DNA of 64,000 nt from Sphingomonas abietis (GTDB taxonomy: Bacteria; Pseudomonadota; Alphaproteobacteria; Sphingomonadales; Sphingomonadaceae): contig NZ_CP115174.1 in NCBI RefSeq assembly GCF_027625475.1, positions 2,701,001 to 2,765,000 of the forward strand, given 5' to 3'. Positions 36,050 to 45,430 of this stretch are shown piece by piece. Each line of letters begins with the position of its first letter. Position 1 is the stretch's first letter. Under the pieces are notes generated by a model that made no database searches, was not told the origin of the DNA, and was given only the letters and a program-made list of their open reading frames with translations. The translations under genes were made by a program, and so were the position numbers.

Positions 36050-36164
36050 CGGAACGAGCGGTTCCAAAGGGGGGCGCCGGATGGCATGAGGCGGGGATGA
36101 CGATCCAGCCCCCCGCCCCGTCCGCAGCTGCCTTGCCACGCCCGTTCCGCGCGAGGATCCTCGC

Positions 36165-36929
36165 ATGGCGGGTCTCGGCATGACCGCGATCGGCATCCTC
36201 GGCGGCACCGGCCGCATGGGCCGCGCGATCGCCGACGCGGCCACGGCAGCGGGCGTCGCGATCGCCGGAACGACCGCGCGGGACGGCACGACCAGCATCG
36301 CCACGCTCGCCGGGGCGGCCGACGTGCTGGTCGATTTCACCACGCCCGATGCCCTTGCCGGCCATCTCGACGCCGCCGTCGCGGCGGGCACCCCGCTCAT
36401 CATCGGCACCACCGGCCTGCTGCCCGATCATCACGCGCTGATCGACGCGGCCGCGGCGCGCATCCCGCTGATCCAGACCTACAACACCTCGCTCGGCGTC
36501 AACCTGCTGCGCGGCCTGGTCGAGGAGGCGGCACGCCGGCTCGGGCCGGACTGGGACATCGACATCGTCGAGATGCACCATCGCCACAAGCTCGACACCC
36601 CATCGGGCACCGCGCTGCTGCTCGGCGCCTCGGCGAATATCGGGCGGGGTGCGGCGGACGGCCACGCGCTCAACCGCTTCGATCGGATGCAGGATGGCCC
36701 CCATGGCCGCGAGGAAGGCGGCATCTATTACGCCTCGCTGCGCGGCGGGTCGGTCGCCGGCGACCATCAGGTGATCTTCGCCACCGACGGCGAGCGGATC
36801 GAGCTCGGCCACCGCGCCGAAAGCCGTGCGATCTTCGCCAAGGGGGCGGTGAAGGCGGCGCTGTGGCTCGCCGAACCGGGCCGCGCGCCGGGCCGCTACA
36901 CCATGGCCGACGTGCTGGGCCTCGCGTGA
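36165..36929 (+). CDS. dapB: 4-hydroxy-tetrahydrodipicolinate reductase
   Basis: A 254-residue NAD(P)H-dependent enzyme of lysine and diaminopimelate synthesis. The cofactor motif GILGGTGRMGRAI and the catalytic segment EMHHRHKLDTPSGTALLL are present; the C-terminus has GDHQVIFATDGERIELGHRAESR. ATG 36180 is an alternative start. The stop overlaps the GTG start of nth (GTGA), so the two are coupled. Confidence 0.96.
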   Translation: MAGLGMTAIGILGGTGRMGRAIADAATAAGVAIAGTTARDGTTSIATLAGAADVLVDFTTPDALAGHLDAAVAAGTPLIIGTTGLLPDHHALIDAAAARIPLIQTYNTSLGVNLLRGLVEEAARRLGPDWDIDIVEMHHRHKLDTPSGTALLLGASANIGRGAADGHALNRFDRMQDGPHGREEGGIYYASLRGGSVAGDHQVIFATDGERIELGHRAESRAIFAKGAVKAALWLAEPGRAPGRYTMADVLGLA

Positions 36930-37579
36930 AGAAGGCCGACATCTTCGAATTCTACCGCCGCCTCGCCGAGCATGATCCGGCGCCGGAGACGGAGCTGCAA
37001 TGGACCAACCCCTATACGCTGCTGGTCGCGGTGGCGCTGTCGGCGCAGGCGACCGATATCGGCGTCAACAAGGCCACCAGGCGGTTGTTCGCGGAGGTGG
37101 ATACGCCGGCCGCGATGCTCGCACTCGGCGAAGCGGGCCTGAAGGCGCATATCAAGACGATCGGCCTGTTCAACACCAAGGCCAGGAACGTCATCGCCGC
37201 CGCACAGATGCTGGTCGATCGCCATGGCGGGGTGGTGCCCGAGGATCGCGCCGCGCTGGAGGCATTGCCCGGCGTCGGCCGCAAGACCGCCAATGTCGTG
37301 CTCAACGTCGCGTTCGGGCATGAGACGATCGCGGTCGACACCCATATCTTCCGCGTCGCCAACCGCACCGGCCTCGCCCCCGGCAAGGATGTCCGCACCG
37401 TGGAGGACAAGCTCGAGAAGGTGACGCCCCAGCCCTTCCGCTCGCACGCCCACCACTGGCTGATCCTGCACGGCCGCTACATCTGCAAGGCGCGAAAACC
37501 GGAATGCTGGCGCTGCCCGGTCGCCGACCTGTGCCGCTTCCGACCCCAGACGCCCCCGCCGGCGGCCGCGAAGGTATAG
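36926..37579 (+). CDS. nth: Endonuclease III
   Basis: A 217-residue DNA glycosylase/AP lyase that removes oxidised pyrimidines. It contains LLVAVALSAQATD, the helix-hairpin-helix LPGVGRKTANVVL with the catalytic lysine, the DTHIFRVANRTGL aspartate, and the C-terminal [4Fe-4S] motif with spacing C-x6-C-x2-C-x5-C (CKARKPECWRCPVADLC). The GTG start at 36926 overlaps the dapB stop by 4 bases. Confidence 0.97.
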   Translation: MKKADIFEFYRRLAEHDPAPETELQWTNPYTLLVAVALSAQATDIGVNKATRRLFAEVDTPAAMLALGEAGLKAHIKTIGLFNTKARNVIAAAQMLVDRHGGVVPEDRAALEALPGVGRKTANVVLNVAFGHETIAVDTHIFRVANRTGLAPGKDVRTVEDKLEKVTPQPFRSHAHHWLILHGRYICKARKPECWRCPVADLCRFRPQTPPPAAAKV

Positions 37580-37630
37580 ACCGGCCGACTGGTGCGTTAT
37601 GGTCGTCTCGATCAGCCGGAGCCATTTGCC

Positions 37631-38011
37631 ATGATCCGCCCCCTCGCCGCCGCCCTTATCCTCGTCGCGCTGGTCGGCCCCGCCGACGCCCGCCCGCTCA
37701 AGCCCGAGCAGGAGGCGAAGATCCAGCCGGCCGGCAAGGCGGTGAACTGCATCTCCGCCCACAGCATCCGCGAAACCCGCGTGCGCGACGACCGCACGAT
37801 CGATTTCTACATGGCCGGCGGCAAGGTCTACCGCAACCGGCTGCCCAACAGCTGCCCCGAACTCGGCTTCGAGGAGCGGTTCGGCTACGAGACCAGTATC
37901 GACCAATTGTGCAATGTGGACATCATCCATGTCCTCCACGATGGCCCGTCGGCCGGGGGCGCGGCGTGCGGGCTCAGCCCGTTCCAGCCGATCTCGGGTG
38001 CGCCCCGCTGA
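37631..38011 (+). CDS. Secreted protein of the DUF6491 type
   Basis: A 126-residue protein with a clean signal peptide ([20 protein letters not shown]). The mature part has four cysteines and the pattern [21 protein letters not shown] ... [20 protein letters not shown] ... [11 protein letters not shown], which I associate with DUF6491, a small periplasmic family of unknown role in sphingomonads. ATG 37631 was chosen over 37592 because it starts the signal peptide. Confidence 0.7.
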   Translation: MIRPLAAALILVALVGPADARPLKPEQEAKIQPAGKAVNCISAHSIRETRVRDDRTIDFYMAGGKVYRNRLPNSCPELGFEERFGYETSIDQLCNVDIIHVLHDGPSAGGAACGLSPFQPISGAPR

Positions 38012-38064
38012 TTATCACGGAAGGGCTGGCGGTCGCGAAAAGCCTCTGCTAGGCGTCCGCGCAG

Positions 38065-38141
<77 letters not shown>

Positions 38142-38196
38142 CTTCCCCTGATATGAGCGCCCCGGTTTTCCGGCCGCTTCCGCCCTCGCCACGCGA

Positions 38197-40581
38197 TCAG
38201 CTCCGCTTGGGCAGGGCGAAGGCGATCGTCTCGTCGCCATAGCGCGTGCCCAGCGCACCGTGGCCGCCGGCGGTGATGACGACATATTGGCGGCCGTCGC
38301 TGGCGGTGTAGCTCATCGGTGTCGCCTGGGCGCCGGCCGGCAAGCGCGCCTTCCACAGCTCCTGGCCGCTCGCAATATCGTAGGCGCGCAGATATTGATC
38401 GGTGGTCGCACCGACGAACACGAGCCCGCCCGCGGTGATGATCGATCCGCCGAGGTTCGGCGTGCCGGTCTTGAGCGGCAGATTATATTTCAGGCCGAAC
38501 ACGTTGGTGTCGCGCGCGGTGCCGAACACCTTCTGCCACAGGATCTTGCGGGTCTTGAGATCGATGGCGACGAGCTTGCCCCACGGCGGCGCCACGCACG
38601 GCGTCATGAACGGGCTGAGCCACGCCCGCACGCCGCCAAGATAGGGCGTGCCACGTTGGGCATAGGCCTGCAACGCCGCGGCATTCTCGCCGCCGGTGGT
38701 GCCCTGCGCGGCGAGCTTCTTGCCCCACGCGGTCTTCTTGTCGATCAGTTGCGTGTAGAAGGGCATCTGCATCGTGTTGATCGTCATGACATGGCGATCG
38801 GTATCGATCGCGGCGCCGCCCCAGTCGGTCACGCCGTCGAAGGCCGGGTTGCCGATCGCCGGCGTCGGGCCGGTGGGCGTGAAGATGCCATCGTTGCGGG
38901 CCTTGGCGAACTCGACCCGGCACACCAGCATGTCGATCGGCGTGGCGCCCCAAATATCCTGCGGGGTGAGCTTGGCGGGCGTCAGGCTCGGCATACCGAC
39001 CGAAAAAGGCTGGGTCGGCGATACGAATTCGCCCGGAGGTCCGCCGCGGGTGCTGACCGCGCGCTCCTGTACCGGGGCGATCGGCTTGCCAGTCACGCGG
39101 TTGAGCATGAACAGCTGGCCGGTCTTGGTGGTCTGGATCAGCGCGGGGGTGCCGTCCGGCATGTCGAACAGCGAGGGCGCGATCGGCAGATCGAAGTCCC
39201 ACATGTCGTGGTGGACGGTCTGAAACGACCAGCGCAGCTTGCCGGTCGAGGCGTCGAGCGCGACGATCGACGAACCGAAGCGGTTGTCGAACGGCCGGCG
39301 CTGGGCGTTGTAATAGTCCGGGGTGGCGTTGCCGGTGCCGAAATAGACCATGTTGAGCTTGGCGTCGCCGGTGATCGCGCCCCAGCTGTTGGGCGTGCCG
39401 CGGGTGTAGACCTGCCCTGCCGGGAGCGTACCGGCAATGCCGTCCGGCGAACGGCCGATATCCCAGAACCAGATCTGGTGGCCGTCGATCGGACTATAGG
39501 CGCGCACCACGCCGGACGGCTCGTCGACCGACTCATTGTCGATGATGCGGCTGGCGACGATCACATTGCCGTTGACGATCGCCGGTGGCGACGTCTCGAT
39601 CTGGTAGGCCGGCGGCGAGGCACCGGCATGATCGCGCAGGCTGATCGCGCCGTTGGTGCCGAACCCGGCGCAGACCTTGCCGGTGTCCGCGTCGAGCGCG
39701 ATCAGTTCGGCGTTGAAGGTCGGCAGGAACAGGCGATGCTTGCAGGCCGTCGCGGCGGGGGTGGCGGTCGAGGCGTCGTAATAGGAAAGGCCACGGCAGA
39801 CGAGATAGCCGTTGCCGGTCGGATCGAAATGCGGATCGAACTTCCATTTCACCCGGCCGGTGGTCGCATCGAGGGCGAGCGCGGTGGAATGTGGCGTGCA
39901 GGTGTAGAGGGTATCGCCGATCTTCAGTGGCGTCGCCTCGGAATGATATTCGCGGACATGCTTCTGTTCGGCGCTATCGGCCTTGTCGCCGGTATGCGCG
40001 ACCCAGGCGAGCGTGAGCTGGCCGACATTGGCGGGGGTGATCTGGTTGACCAGCGCGTAGCGATCGCCGGCCGAGGTGTTGCCATAAGCGGGCCAGTCGG
40101 TCGGCTGGCCGGCCGCGATCGGCGGAATGGGGCCCTGCGCGATCGCACCCGGCGTGTGCAGCGCGAGCATCGCGGCACTCCCCGCGACCACGACGAGCGC
40201 GGCGCCGCCGGCATAGACGGCGCGGTCACGCGGGCCGCGCGGCGTGGTGCGGGCGGTTCGGCCGGGGCGGAACCAGGGGATCAGATAGAGCAGCATCAGC
40301 ACCGACGGCGCGAACAGCCGCGCCTCCAGCTTCCAGACATCGCTGCCGGATTCGGCGATCGACCAGATCAGGGTGAAGAGCCACACCGCGCCGTAGATCC
40401 AGACACCGTGACGCCGGTCGCGGATCGTCTCGATCCCGGCGGCCACCATGCCGATACCGGCGATGACATAATAGACCGAGCCGCCCAGCAGCGCGAGTTC
40501 GCCCCCCTCGATCGCGAAGAACACGCCCAGCAAGGCGACGAGCAGGCCCAATAGACGGGCTGGCCAAGGTGCTACGTGCAT
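38197..40581 (-). CDS. gcd: Membrane-bound PQQ-dependent glucose dehydrogenase family protein
   Basis: A 794-residue protein: about five N-terminal membrane helices (ARLLGLLVALLGVFFAIEGG onward) and a large periplasmic PQQ beta-propeller with repeated tryptophan-docking segments (WKFDPHFDP, LRWSFQTVHHDMWDFDLP, GATTDQYLRAYDIASGQELWKA). This is the GCD layout: it oxidises glucose to gluconolactone and passes electrons to ubiquinone. ATG 40581 gives the usual length; 29 extra open codons lie upstream. Related quinoprotein dehydrogenases cannot be ruled out. Confidence 0.88.
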   Translation of the reverse strand: MHVAPWPARLLGLLVALLGVFFAIEGGELALLGGSVYYVIAGIGMVAAGIETIRDRRHGVWIYGAVWLFTLIWSIAESGSDVWKLEARLFAPSVLMLLYLIPWFRPGRTARTTPRGPRDRAVYAGGAALVVVAGSAAMLALHTPGAIAQGPIPPIAAGQPTDWPAYGNTSAGDRYALVNQITPANVGQLTLAWVAHTGDKADSAEQKHVREYHSEATPLKIGDTLYTCTPHSTALALDATTGRVKWKFDPHFDPTGNGYLVCRGLSYYDASTATPAATACKHRLFLPTFNAELIALDADTGKVCAGFGTNGAISLRDHAGASPPAYQIETSPPAIVNGNVIVASRIIDNESVDEPSGVVRAYSPIDGHQIWFWDIGRSPDGIAGTLPAGQVYTRGTPNSWGAITGDAKLNMVYFGTGNATPDYYNAQRRPFDNRFGSSIVALDASTGKLRWSFQTVHHDMWDFDLPIAPSLFDMPDGTPALIQTTKTGQLFMLNRVTGKPIAPVQERAVSTRGGPPGEFVSPTQPFSVGMPSLTPAKLTPQDIWGATPIDMLVCRVEFAKARNDGIFTPTGPTPAIGNPAFDGVTDWGGAAIDTDRHVMTINTMQMPFYTQLIDKKTAWGKKLAAQGTTGGENAAALQAYAQRGTPYLGGVRAWLSPFMTPCVAPPWGKLVAIDLKTRKILWQKVFGTARDTNVFGLKYNLPLKTGTPNLGGSIITAGGLVFVGATTDQYLRAYDIASGQELWKARLPAGAQATPMSYTASDGRQYVVITAGGHGALGTRYGDETIAFALPKRS

Positions 40582-40809
40582 AGGCGCGCAATCTCCGATC
40601 ATCTCGTGCAGAGAGACGTTCATCGGAGAGAAAGGTTTCCTGATCGCAAGATCAGGATCGCGCTTCACTGCGGCACGCCCGAGATTGCGCCGTGAAACGG
40701 GTGCTGCGGCGCGGCGCGGCGCACTTTGACCAAGCCAGTCGCGACCTTGCCCGTCGATTGCGCATCTGCCTCAAAAAAGGCCTGAATTGACGCTTTACCA
40801 GGGTTGATC

Positions 40810-40834
40810 GGAACCTTGCGACGACGTTACGGTT
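40810..40834 (+). promoter_or_regulatory. EcfG-type general-stress promoter before the bacteriophytochrome gene
   Basis: GGAAC at 40810 and GTT at 40832 are 17 bases apart, fitting the GGAAC-N16/17-GTT pattern read by EcfG sigma factors in alphaproteobacteria. The GTT is 42 bases before the chosen start codon. GGAACC and GGTTCC also form an inverted repeat, so a binding site for another protein is possible. Confidence 0.55.
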
Positions 40835-40875
40835 CCCTACGCAAATTCTGCAATTCCGCACATGATGGGAACATA

Positions 40876-43434
40876 GTGGCCGACGTCGAACCCCAGGTTG
40901 ATCTGACCAACTGCGATCGGGAACCCATCCATCTGCTTGGCGCGATCCAGCCGGTCGGGTTTCTCGTCGCCGTGAGCACCGACTGGATCGTGGCGCGGAC
41001 CTCGGCCAATATCGGGAGATATCTCGGTCACGAACCCCAGGCGATGATCGGCAATCCGCTGGCCGACTTCGTGCCGCCGAAACTGCTTCACGACCTGCGC
41101 AACCGCCTCGCCTATCTGAACGCGCCGGACATGGTGGAACGGATCTTCGGCTGCCTGCTGCAGGAAGATGGCGGCCCGTTCGATATCGCCATCCATTTGT
41201 CGGGCAGCCAGATCATTCTCGAGGCCGAGCCCGGCACGCCCGAAAACGGTGACTCCAACGGATCGGTTCGGGCGATGATGGCGCGGCTGGACGGCCAGGC
41301 CGACATGCAGGGCTTCTACCGGGAGGGCGCGCGCCAGGTCCGGGCCTTGCTCGGCTATGATCGGGTCATGGTCTACAGGTTCGCGCCGGACGGCTCCGGC
41401 GAAGTCGTGGCCGAAGCCGCCAAACCCGGAATCGGCTCGTTCAAGGGGCTGCATTATCCGGCCAGCGACATCCCGCAACAGGCGCGGGCCCTCTACAAGC
41501 GCAATCTGATCCGGCTGATCCACAATGTGGACGCAGACCCCGTCGGCATCGTCCCCGCGCTCGACGAGAACCGCAAGCCCCTCGATCTGTCCTTGTCGGT
41601 GCTCCGGTCGGTGTCGCCGATCCATATCGAGTATCTCCGGAATATGGGCGTCGGGGCGTCGCTCTCGATCTCGATCATCGTCGACGGTGCGCTGTGGGGG
41701 CTGTTTTCATGCCACCATTATTCCCCCCGCTCGCCGACCATCGAGCGGCGTTCCACCGCGGAACTGTTCGCGCAGATGTTTTCCATGCGGCTCGAAAGCC
41801 GTGAACGCCGGGCGCTGGTCGAATATGAGCGGCGCGCGCGCGACATCTCGGACCAGCTGCTCGGCGCGGTCGCTTCGGACGAGACGCTGCTCAACGATCC
41901 CGACTGGCTGGCGGACATCCTCACCAGCACGATCCCGGCCGATGGCGTCGGCGTATGGATCAACGGCAATTACGCCTTCTCCGGCCGGACGCCGCCGACC
42001 GACGATTTCCGTCGGATCGTCCGGGCACTGAACGGCACCGCCGCCGGGCGCGTCTATGCGACCGATCATATCGGCTCGTTGGTCGAGCGGGCGGCCGCCT
42101 TCGCCAGCGAGGCGTCGGGGTTGCTGGCGATTCCGATCTCGCGCAGCCCGCGCGACTATGTCGTGCTGTTCCGCTCGGAGCTGCGCGAATCCGTGCGCTG
42201 GGCGGGCGATCCGCACAAGCCGCTGGAATATGGCCCGAACGGCCCTCGCCTGACGCCGCGCGAGAGCTTTGCCGAGTGGCAGGAGCAGGTCGAAGGCCAT
42301 TCCAAGCCCTTCTCGCCGTCCGAACTCCGCGTCGCCGAAACGCTGCGCGCCACCCTGATCGAGGTGGTGTTGCGGCTGGCGGACGAGGCGGCGGCGCACC
42401 GTCATGCCGCCAATGCCCGCCAGGAATTGCTGATCGCCGAGCTCAACCACCGCGTGCGCAACATCCTCGGCGTCATTCGCGGGCTGATCCGCCAGTCACA
42501 GCCCGACGAGGCGGCGGTCAAGGGCTTCGTCAAGGTCGTCGACGGACGCATCCACGCGCTGGCGCGCGCGCACAACCAGATCACCGACGACCATTGGGGG
42601 CCTGCGCCGCTGCAGGCGCTGATCGACGCCGAAGCCGGCGCGTTCGCGCAGCACAAGGAGAGCGCGATCATCGCGGAAGGGCCTCCCGTCCTGCTCAACC
42701 CGCAAGCCTATTCGACGATGGCGCTGGTGCTGCACGAACTCGTCACCAACTCGACCAAATATGGCAGCCTGTCCGGCAATGGCGAAGTCCATATCCGCTG
42801 GCACCGCAACCACGCCGACGATCTCGAACTGAGTTGGCAGGAGAGCGGCGGCCCGCCCGTCCGCAAACCGACCCGCAAGGGGTTCGGCACGACGATCGTG
42901 GATCGCTCGGTGCCCTATGATCTCGGGGGGGCGGCCAGCATCGATTATGATCCGGCGGGCGTCCGCGCCAAATTCTCGATCCCGGCGCGCCATGTGTCCG
43001 AGCGCCGGGACCATAAGGGGCCGAGGATCCAGCTTCCCAGCTCCAAAAACCCCCATGCCGCCCCGGTGAAGCCGAACCTGCTCGAAGGCCGCTCGGTGAT
43101 CCTGGTCGAGGACAGTCTCATCATCGCGCTGGACGCCGAGGATATCATCACGCGCTTCGGCGGCGAGATCATGACGGCGTCGACGCCCGAGGCCGCGCAT
43201 GACATGCTCGATGCGACCAAGCCGGATTTCGCGATCCTCGACATCAATCTCGGCGACAAGACCAGCTTCGGGATCGCCAATCGGCTTCTGGACATGGGCG
43301 TGCCGTTCTTCTTTGCGTCCGGCTATGGCGAGCAGGCGAAGCTGCCCGACGAGCATCGCGGCCGGATCGTCGTGCAGAAGCCGTACACGACCCACAATAT
43401 TGCCCGCGCGGTGGAGGATCTTCTGGACCTGTGA
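40876..43434 (+). CDS. Bacteriophytochrome HWE histidine kinase with a C-terminal receiver domain
   Basis: An 852-residue light sensor: PAS (biliverdin Cys13 in TNCDREPIHLLGAIQPVGF), GAF with FKGLHYPASDIPQQARALY, PHY, then an HWE kinase with H525 in ELNHRVRNILGVIRG, the N-box LVLHELVTNSTKYGSLS and the W-x-E motif SWQESGG, and a receiver with D789 (FAILDINLGD) and conserved lysine (VQKPY). It should sense red/far-red light through biliverdin and phosphorylate its own or separate receivers. IQPVG replaces the usual IQPHG. I chose GTG 40876, with TGGGA upstream; TTG 40804 is unlikely. HWE kinases often feed the PhyR-EcfG stress pathway, consistent with the promoter. Confidence 0.92.
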   Translation: MADVEPQVDLTNCDREPIHLLGAIQPVGFLVAVSTDWIVARTSANIGRYLGHEPQAMIGNPLADFVPPKLLHDLRNRLAYLNAPDMVERIFGCLLQEDGGPFDIAIHLSGSQIILEAEPGTPENGDSNGSVRAMMARLDGQADMQGFYREGARQVRALLGYDRVMVYRFAPDGSGEVVAEAAKPGIGSFKGLHYPASDIPQQARALYKRNLIRLIHNVDADPVGIVPALDENRKPLDLSLSVLRSVSPIHIEYLRNMGVGASLSISIIVDGALWGLFSCHHYSPRSPTIERRSTAELFAQMFSMRLESRERRALVEYERRARDISDQLLGAVASDETLLNDPDWLADILTSTIPADGVGVWINGNYAFSGRTPPTDDFRRIVRALNGTAAGRVYATDHIGSLVERAAAFASEASGLLAIPISRSPRDYVVLFRSELRESVRWAGDPHKPLEYGPNGPRLTPRESFAEWQEQVEGHSKPFSPSELRVAETLRATLIEVVLRLADEAAAHRHAANARQELLIAELNHRVRNILGVIRGLIRQSQPDEAAVKGFVKVVDGRIHALARAHNQITDDHWGPAPLQALIDAEAGAFAQHKESAIIAEGPPVLLNPQAYSTMALVLHELVTNSTKYGSLSGNGEVHIRWHRNHADDLELSWQESGGPPVRKPTRKGFGTTIVDRSVPYDLGGAASIDYDPAGVRAKFSIPARHVSERRDHKGPRIQLPSSKNPHAAPVKPNLLEGRSVILVEDSLIIALDAEDIITRFGGEIMTASTPEAAHDMLDATKPDFAILDINLGDKTSFGIANRLLDMGVPFFFASGYGEQAKLPDEHRGRIVVQKPYTTHNIARAVEDLLDL

Positions 43435-43466
43435 CCCCGCTACGCCAGCAGGGATGAAATAACGAG

Positions 43467-43916
43467 ATGGAGATAGATCCGATTTGGCTATCGCGGCAAA
43501 ACGAGATGATCGAGCTTTGCCGATACTTCTTCCGCGCCAACGTCATGAAGAAACATCTCGATAAGATGGTGATGGATCACGACGGCATCGATGGCGCCAT
43601 TGCAGAAGACTGGGACGCCTTTTGGGCCTATCACAATTTTTGGCTAGCTGGTCTGTGGGTGGCCTGTGAGGGATTTGACAGGTTGAAGCTTTCTGATGCC
43701 GAGATATGTAATCTTGCGAAAGCCACACGTTCTTACCTTCACCCGCTGCGTCAGGCCACATTCCATTTCAAAGCTGATGTGAGCCAGATGGCACGGTATT
43801 TTGACGGCCATCCGCATAACATCAACGCCGCCGCCCAGCTTCACGACGCGATGAAAAATTATCTCGGCACCTTTTTACAGACCCTTCCCGAAGGATTTGA
43901 TCCTCAGCATCTGTGA
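43467..43916 (+). CDS. AT-rich orphan hypothetical protein
   Basis: A 149-residue soluble protein with many aromatic and histidine residues (DAFWAYHNFWLAGLWVACEG). I recognise no family. Its base composition is clearly less GC-rich than all its neighbours and its codon use differs (frequent TTT, AAA, GAT, ATA). It lies 32 bases after the phytochrome gene and is followed by an AT-rich stretch that runs to the 3' end of tRNA-Gln. Signs point to horizontal acquisition; the function is unknown. Confidence 0.6.
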   Translation: MEIDPIWLSRQNEMIELCRYFFRANVMKKHLDKMVMDHDGIDGAIAEDWDAFWAYHNFWLAGLWVACEGFDRLKLSDAEICNLAKATRSYLHPLRQATFHFKADVSQMARYFDGHPHNINAAAQLHDAMKNYLGTFLQTLPEGFDPQHL

Positions 43917-44005
43917 TGAATATGTAGAGAGAAGCCACACACGCCTGTCACACGTGGCCTGTGGATTTCCACCTAACACTTTGATTTAACCGTTGAATTT
44001 ATAAC

Positions 44006-44080
44006 TGGCTGGGGCGGCAGGATTCGAACCTGCGCATGGCGGCATCAAAAGCCGCTGCCTTACCGCTTGGCGACGCCCCA
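44006..44080 (-). tRNA. tRNA-Gln (TTG)
   Basis: Read on the minus strand: acceptor TGGGGCG/CGCCCCA, anticodon stem GCGGC/GCCGC with loop TTTTGAT (anticodon TTG), T-arm GCAGG TTCGAAT CCTGC, discriminator G and an encoded CCA at 44008-44006. Its 3' end faces the AT-rich stretch at 43917-44005. Confidence 0.97.
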
Positions 44081-44149
44081 ACGAGCGGGCTCCCTTAGCG
44101 GGCCGAAGCCGCAGAGGGAAGCCTGCTCATGCACCCGGTCGCACCAATT

Positions 44150-44872
44150 TCATGCCACGCCGGCGCTGGCCTCGATCAGCGCCGTCGCCGTCAGCAGATC
44201 GGGCAGCACGGCGTGGGCCAGCGCCGCCATGTCGGCGCTCGCGGCGATCAGATCGGGCACCAGCAGCGCCATCGTCCCCGCCGCCGCCGCCGCGCGCAGA
44301 CCGTTGGGCGAATCCTCCAGCGCCACGCACTCGGCCGCCGGCACGCCGAGCCGCGCCGCCGCCAGCAGATAGGGCTCCGCGTGCGGCTTGGGCTGGGCGA
44401 CGTCGCTGCGGGTCACGATCGCCGCGAAGAAATGCGCCAGCCCCGCCTCGGCGAGATGGCCCTGCGCCAGCGGCGAGACGGTCGAGGTGCAGATCGCCAG
44501 CGGCAGGCCCAGCGCCGACAGCCGTTCGAGCGTCTCGCGCGCGCCGGGGCGCAGCGGCGTGTCTTCGCGCCACAGCGCCAGGAAGCGCGCATCGGCGTCG
44601 GCATAGAAGGCGTCGGCCGGGAAGTCCGGGCCGAAATGGCCGAACAGCCGCTCGGTGTTGAGATCGCGATGGACGCCGACCATGTCGAACAGCAGCGCAT
44701 CGGTGAAATCCAGCCCGAGCGCACGCCCGGCGGCCTGCATGGCGCTGAGATGGACGGATTCGGTATCGAGCAGGGTGCCGTCCATGTCGAAGATCACCGC
44801 GCGGGCGCGGCGCGGCAGCGGGGGAACGGATGCGGTCAGGGGAGTCTCCGGATGACGGGCGTGGCCGGACAT
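44150..44872 (-). CDS. HAD-superfamily phosphatase (beta-phosphoglucomutase-like)
   Basis: A 240-residue HAD hydrolase, subfamily IA. Motif I is FDMDGTLLDTESVH, motif II ICTSTVSP, motif III lysine in VAQPKPHAEPYLLAA, and motif IV ALEDSPNGLRAA. The helical cap after motif I is that of phosphoglucomutase-like and gph-like phosphatases; the substrate is unknown. ATG 44872 was chosen; GTG 44899 is also open. It diverges from a MarR gene 43 bases away. Confidence 0.88.
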   Translation of the reverse strand: MSGHARHPETPLTASVPPLPRRARAVIFDMDGTLLDTESVHLSAMQAAGRALGLDFTDALLFDMVGVHRDLNTERLFGHFGPDFPADAFYADADARFLALWREDTPLRPGARETLERLSALGLPLAICTSTVSPLAQGHLAEAGLAHFFAAIVTRSDVAQPKPHAEPYLLAAARLGVPAAECVALEDSPNGLRAAAAAGTMALLVPDLIAASADMAALAHAVLPDLLTATALIEASAGVA

Positions 44873-44915
44873 GGCCGCTTGCGTCCGCCTAGGAGGCACG
44901 CCTAATCAGGTCAAC

Positions 44916-45404
44916 ATGGCCGCCCCGCAGAGCCCCGCCTCCCCGCTCTTCCTGCGCGAAGCCGAGATTCGGCGCGGGATCGAGCTGATGCATTTCGGCC
45001 ATGGCCGGCTGTTCGACGCGCTCGATGCCCGGCTGGAGGCGCATGGGCTGGGCCGTGCCCATCATCGCGCGCTCTATTTCGTTGCCCGCCAGCCCGATCT
45101 GATGGTCAGCCGGCTGCTCACCCTGCTGGGCATCACCAAGCAGTCGCTCGGGCGGGTGATCAACGAGCTGGCGGCGCGCGACATGATCGAGACGCGGGTC
45201 GGCCGCGACGACCGGCGACAGAGATTGCTGCGGCTGAGCCCGGCCGGAATCGCGCTGGAGGGCGAATTGTTCGAGATCCTGCGCGCGCGCATGTCGGCCG
45301 CCTATGTCGATGCAGGGCCGGCGGCGGTGGCGGGATTCTGGCTGGTGCTGGAGGGGCTGGTGCCGGCCGCCGATCGGCCGATGCTGCACATGCTGCGCGG
45401 CTAG
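44916..45404 (+). CDS. MarR family regulator
   Basis: A 162-residue winged-helix regulator with SRLLTLLGITKQSLGRVINELAARDMIE as the recognition region and VGRDDRRQRLLRLSPAG as the wing with the DxR motif. It resembles the PetP-like branch of MarR proteins (GRAHHRALYFVARQPDL). ATG 44916 begins right after a short AATCAGG site; an upstream ATG at 44871 would overlap the divergent HAD gene. Confidence 0.82.
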   Translation: MAAPQSPASPLFLREAEIRRGIELMHFGHGRLFDALDARLEAHGLGRAHHRALYFVARQPDLMVSRLLTLLGITKQSLGRVINELAARDMIETRVGRDDRRQRLLRLSPAGIALEGELFEILRARMSAAYVDAGPAAVAGFWLVLEGLVPAADRPMLHMLRG

Positions 45405-45430
45405 GACTGCCGGCCCGGCGCGCACCGGGG

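Noticed and set aside
36050..36066. GGAAC-GAGCG-GTTCC after the TonB receptor as an EcfG promoter
   Set aside because: The spacing between GGAAC and GTT is far too short; it is only a small inverted repeat.
33521..36412. A 963-codon minus-strand frame opposite the TonB receptor
   Set aside because: Shadow; the plus-strand receptor has a signal peptide, plug and barrel.
38260..40554. A 764-codon plus-strand frame opposite gcd
   Set aside because: Shadow of the PQQ dehydrogenase; no recognisable domain.
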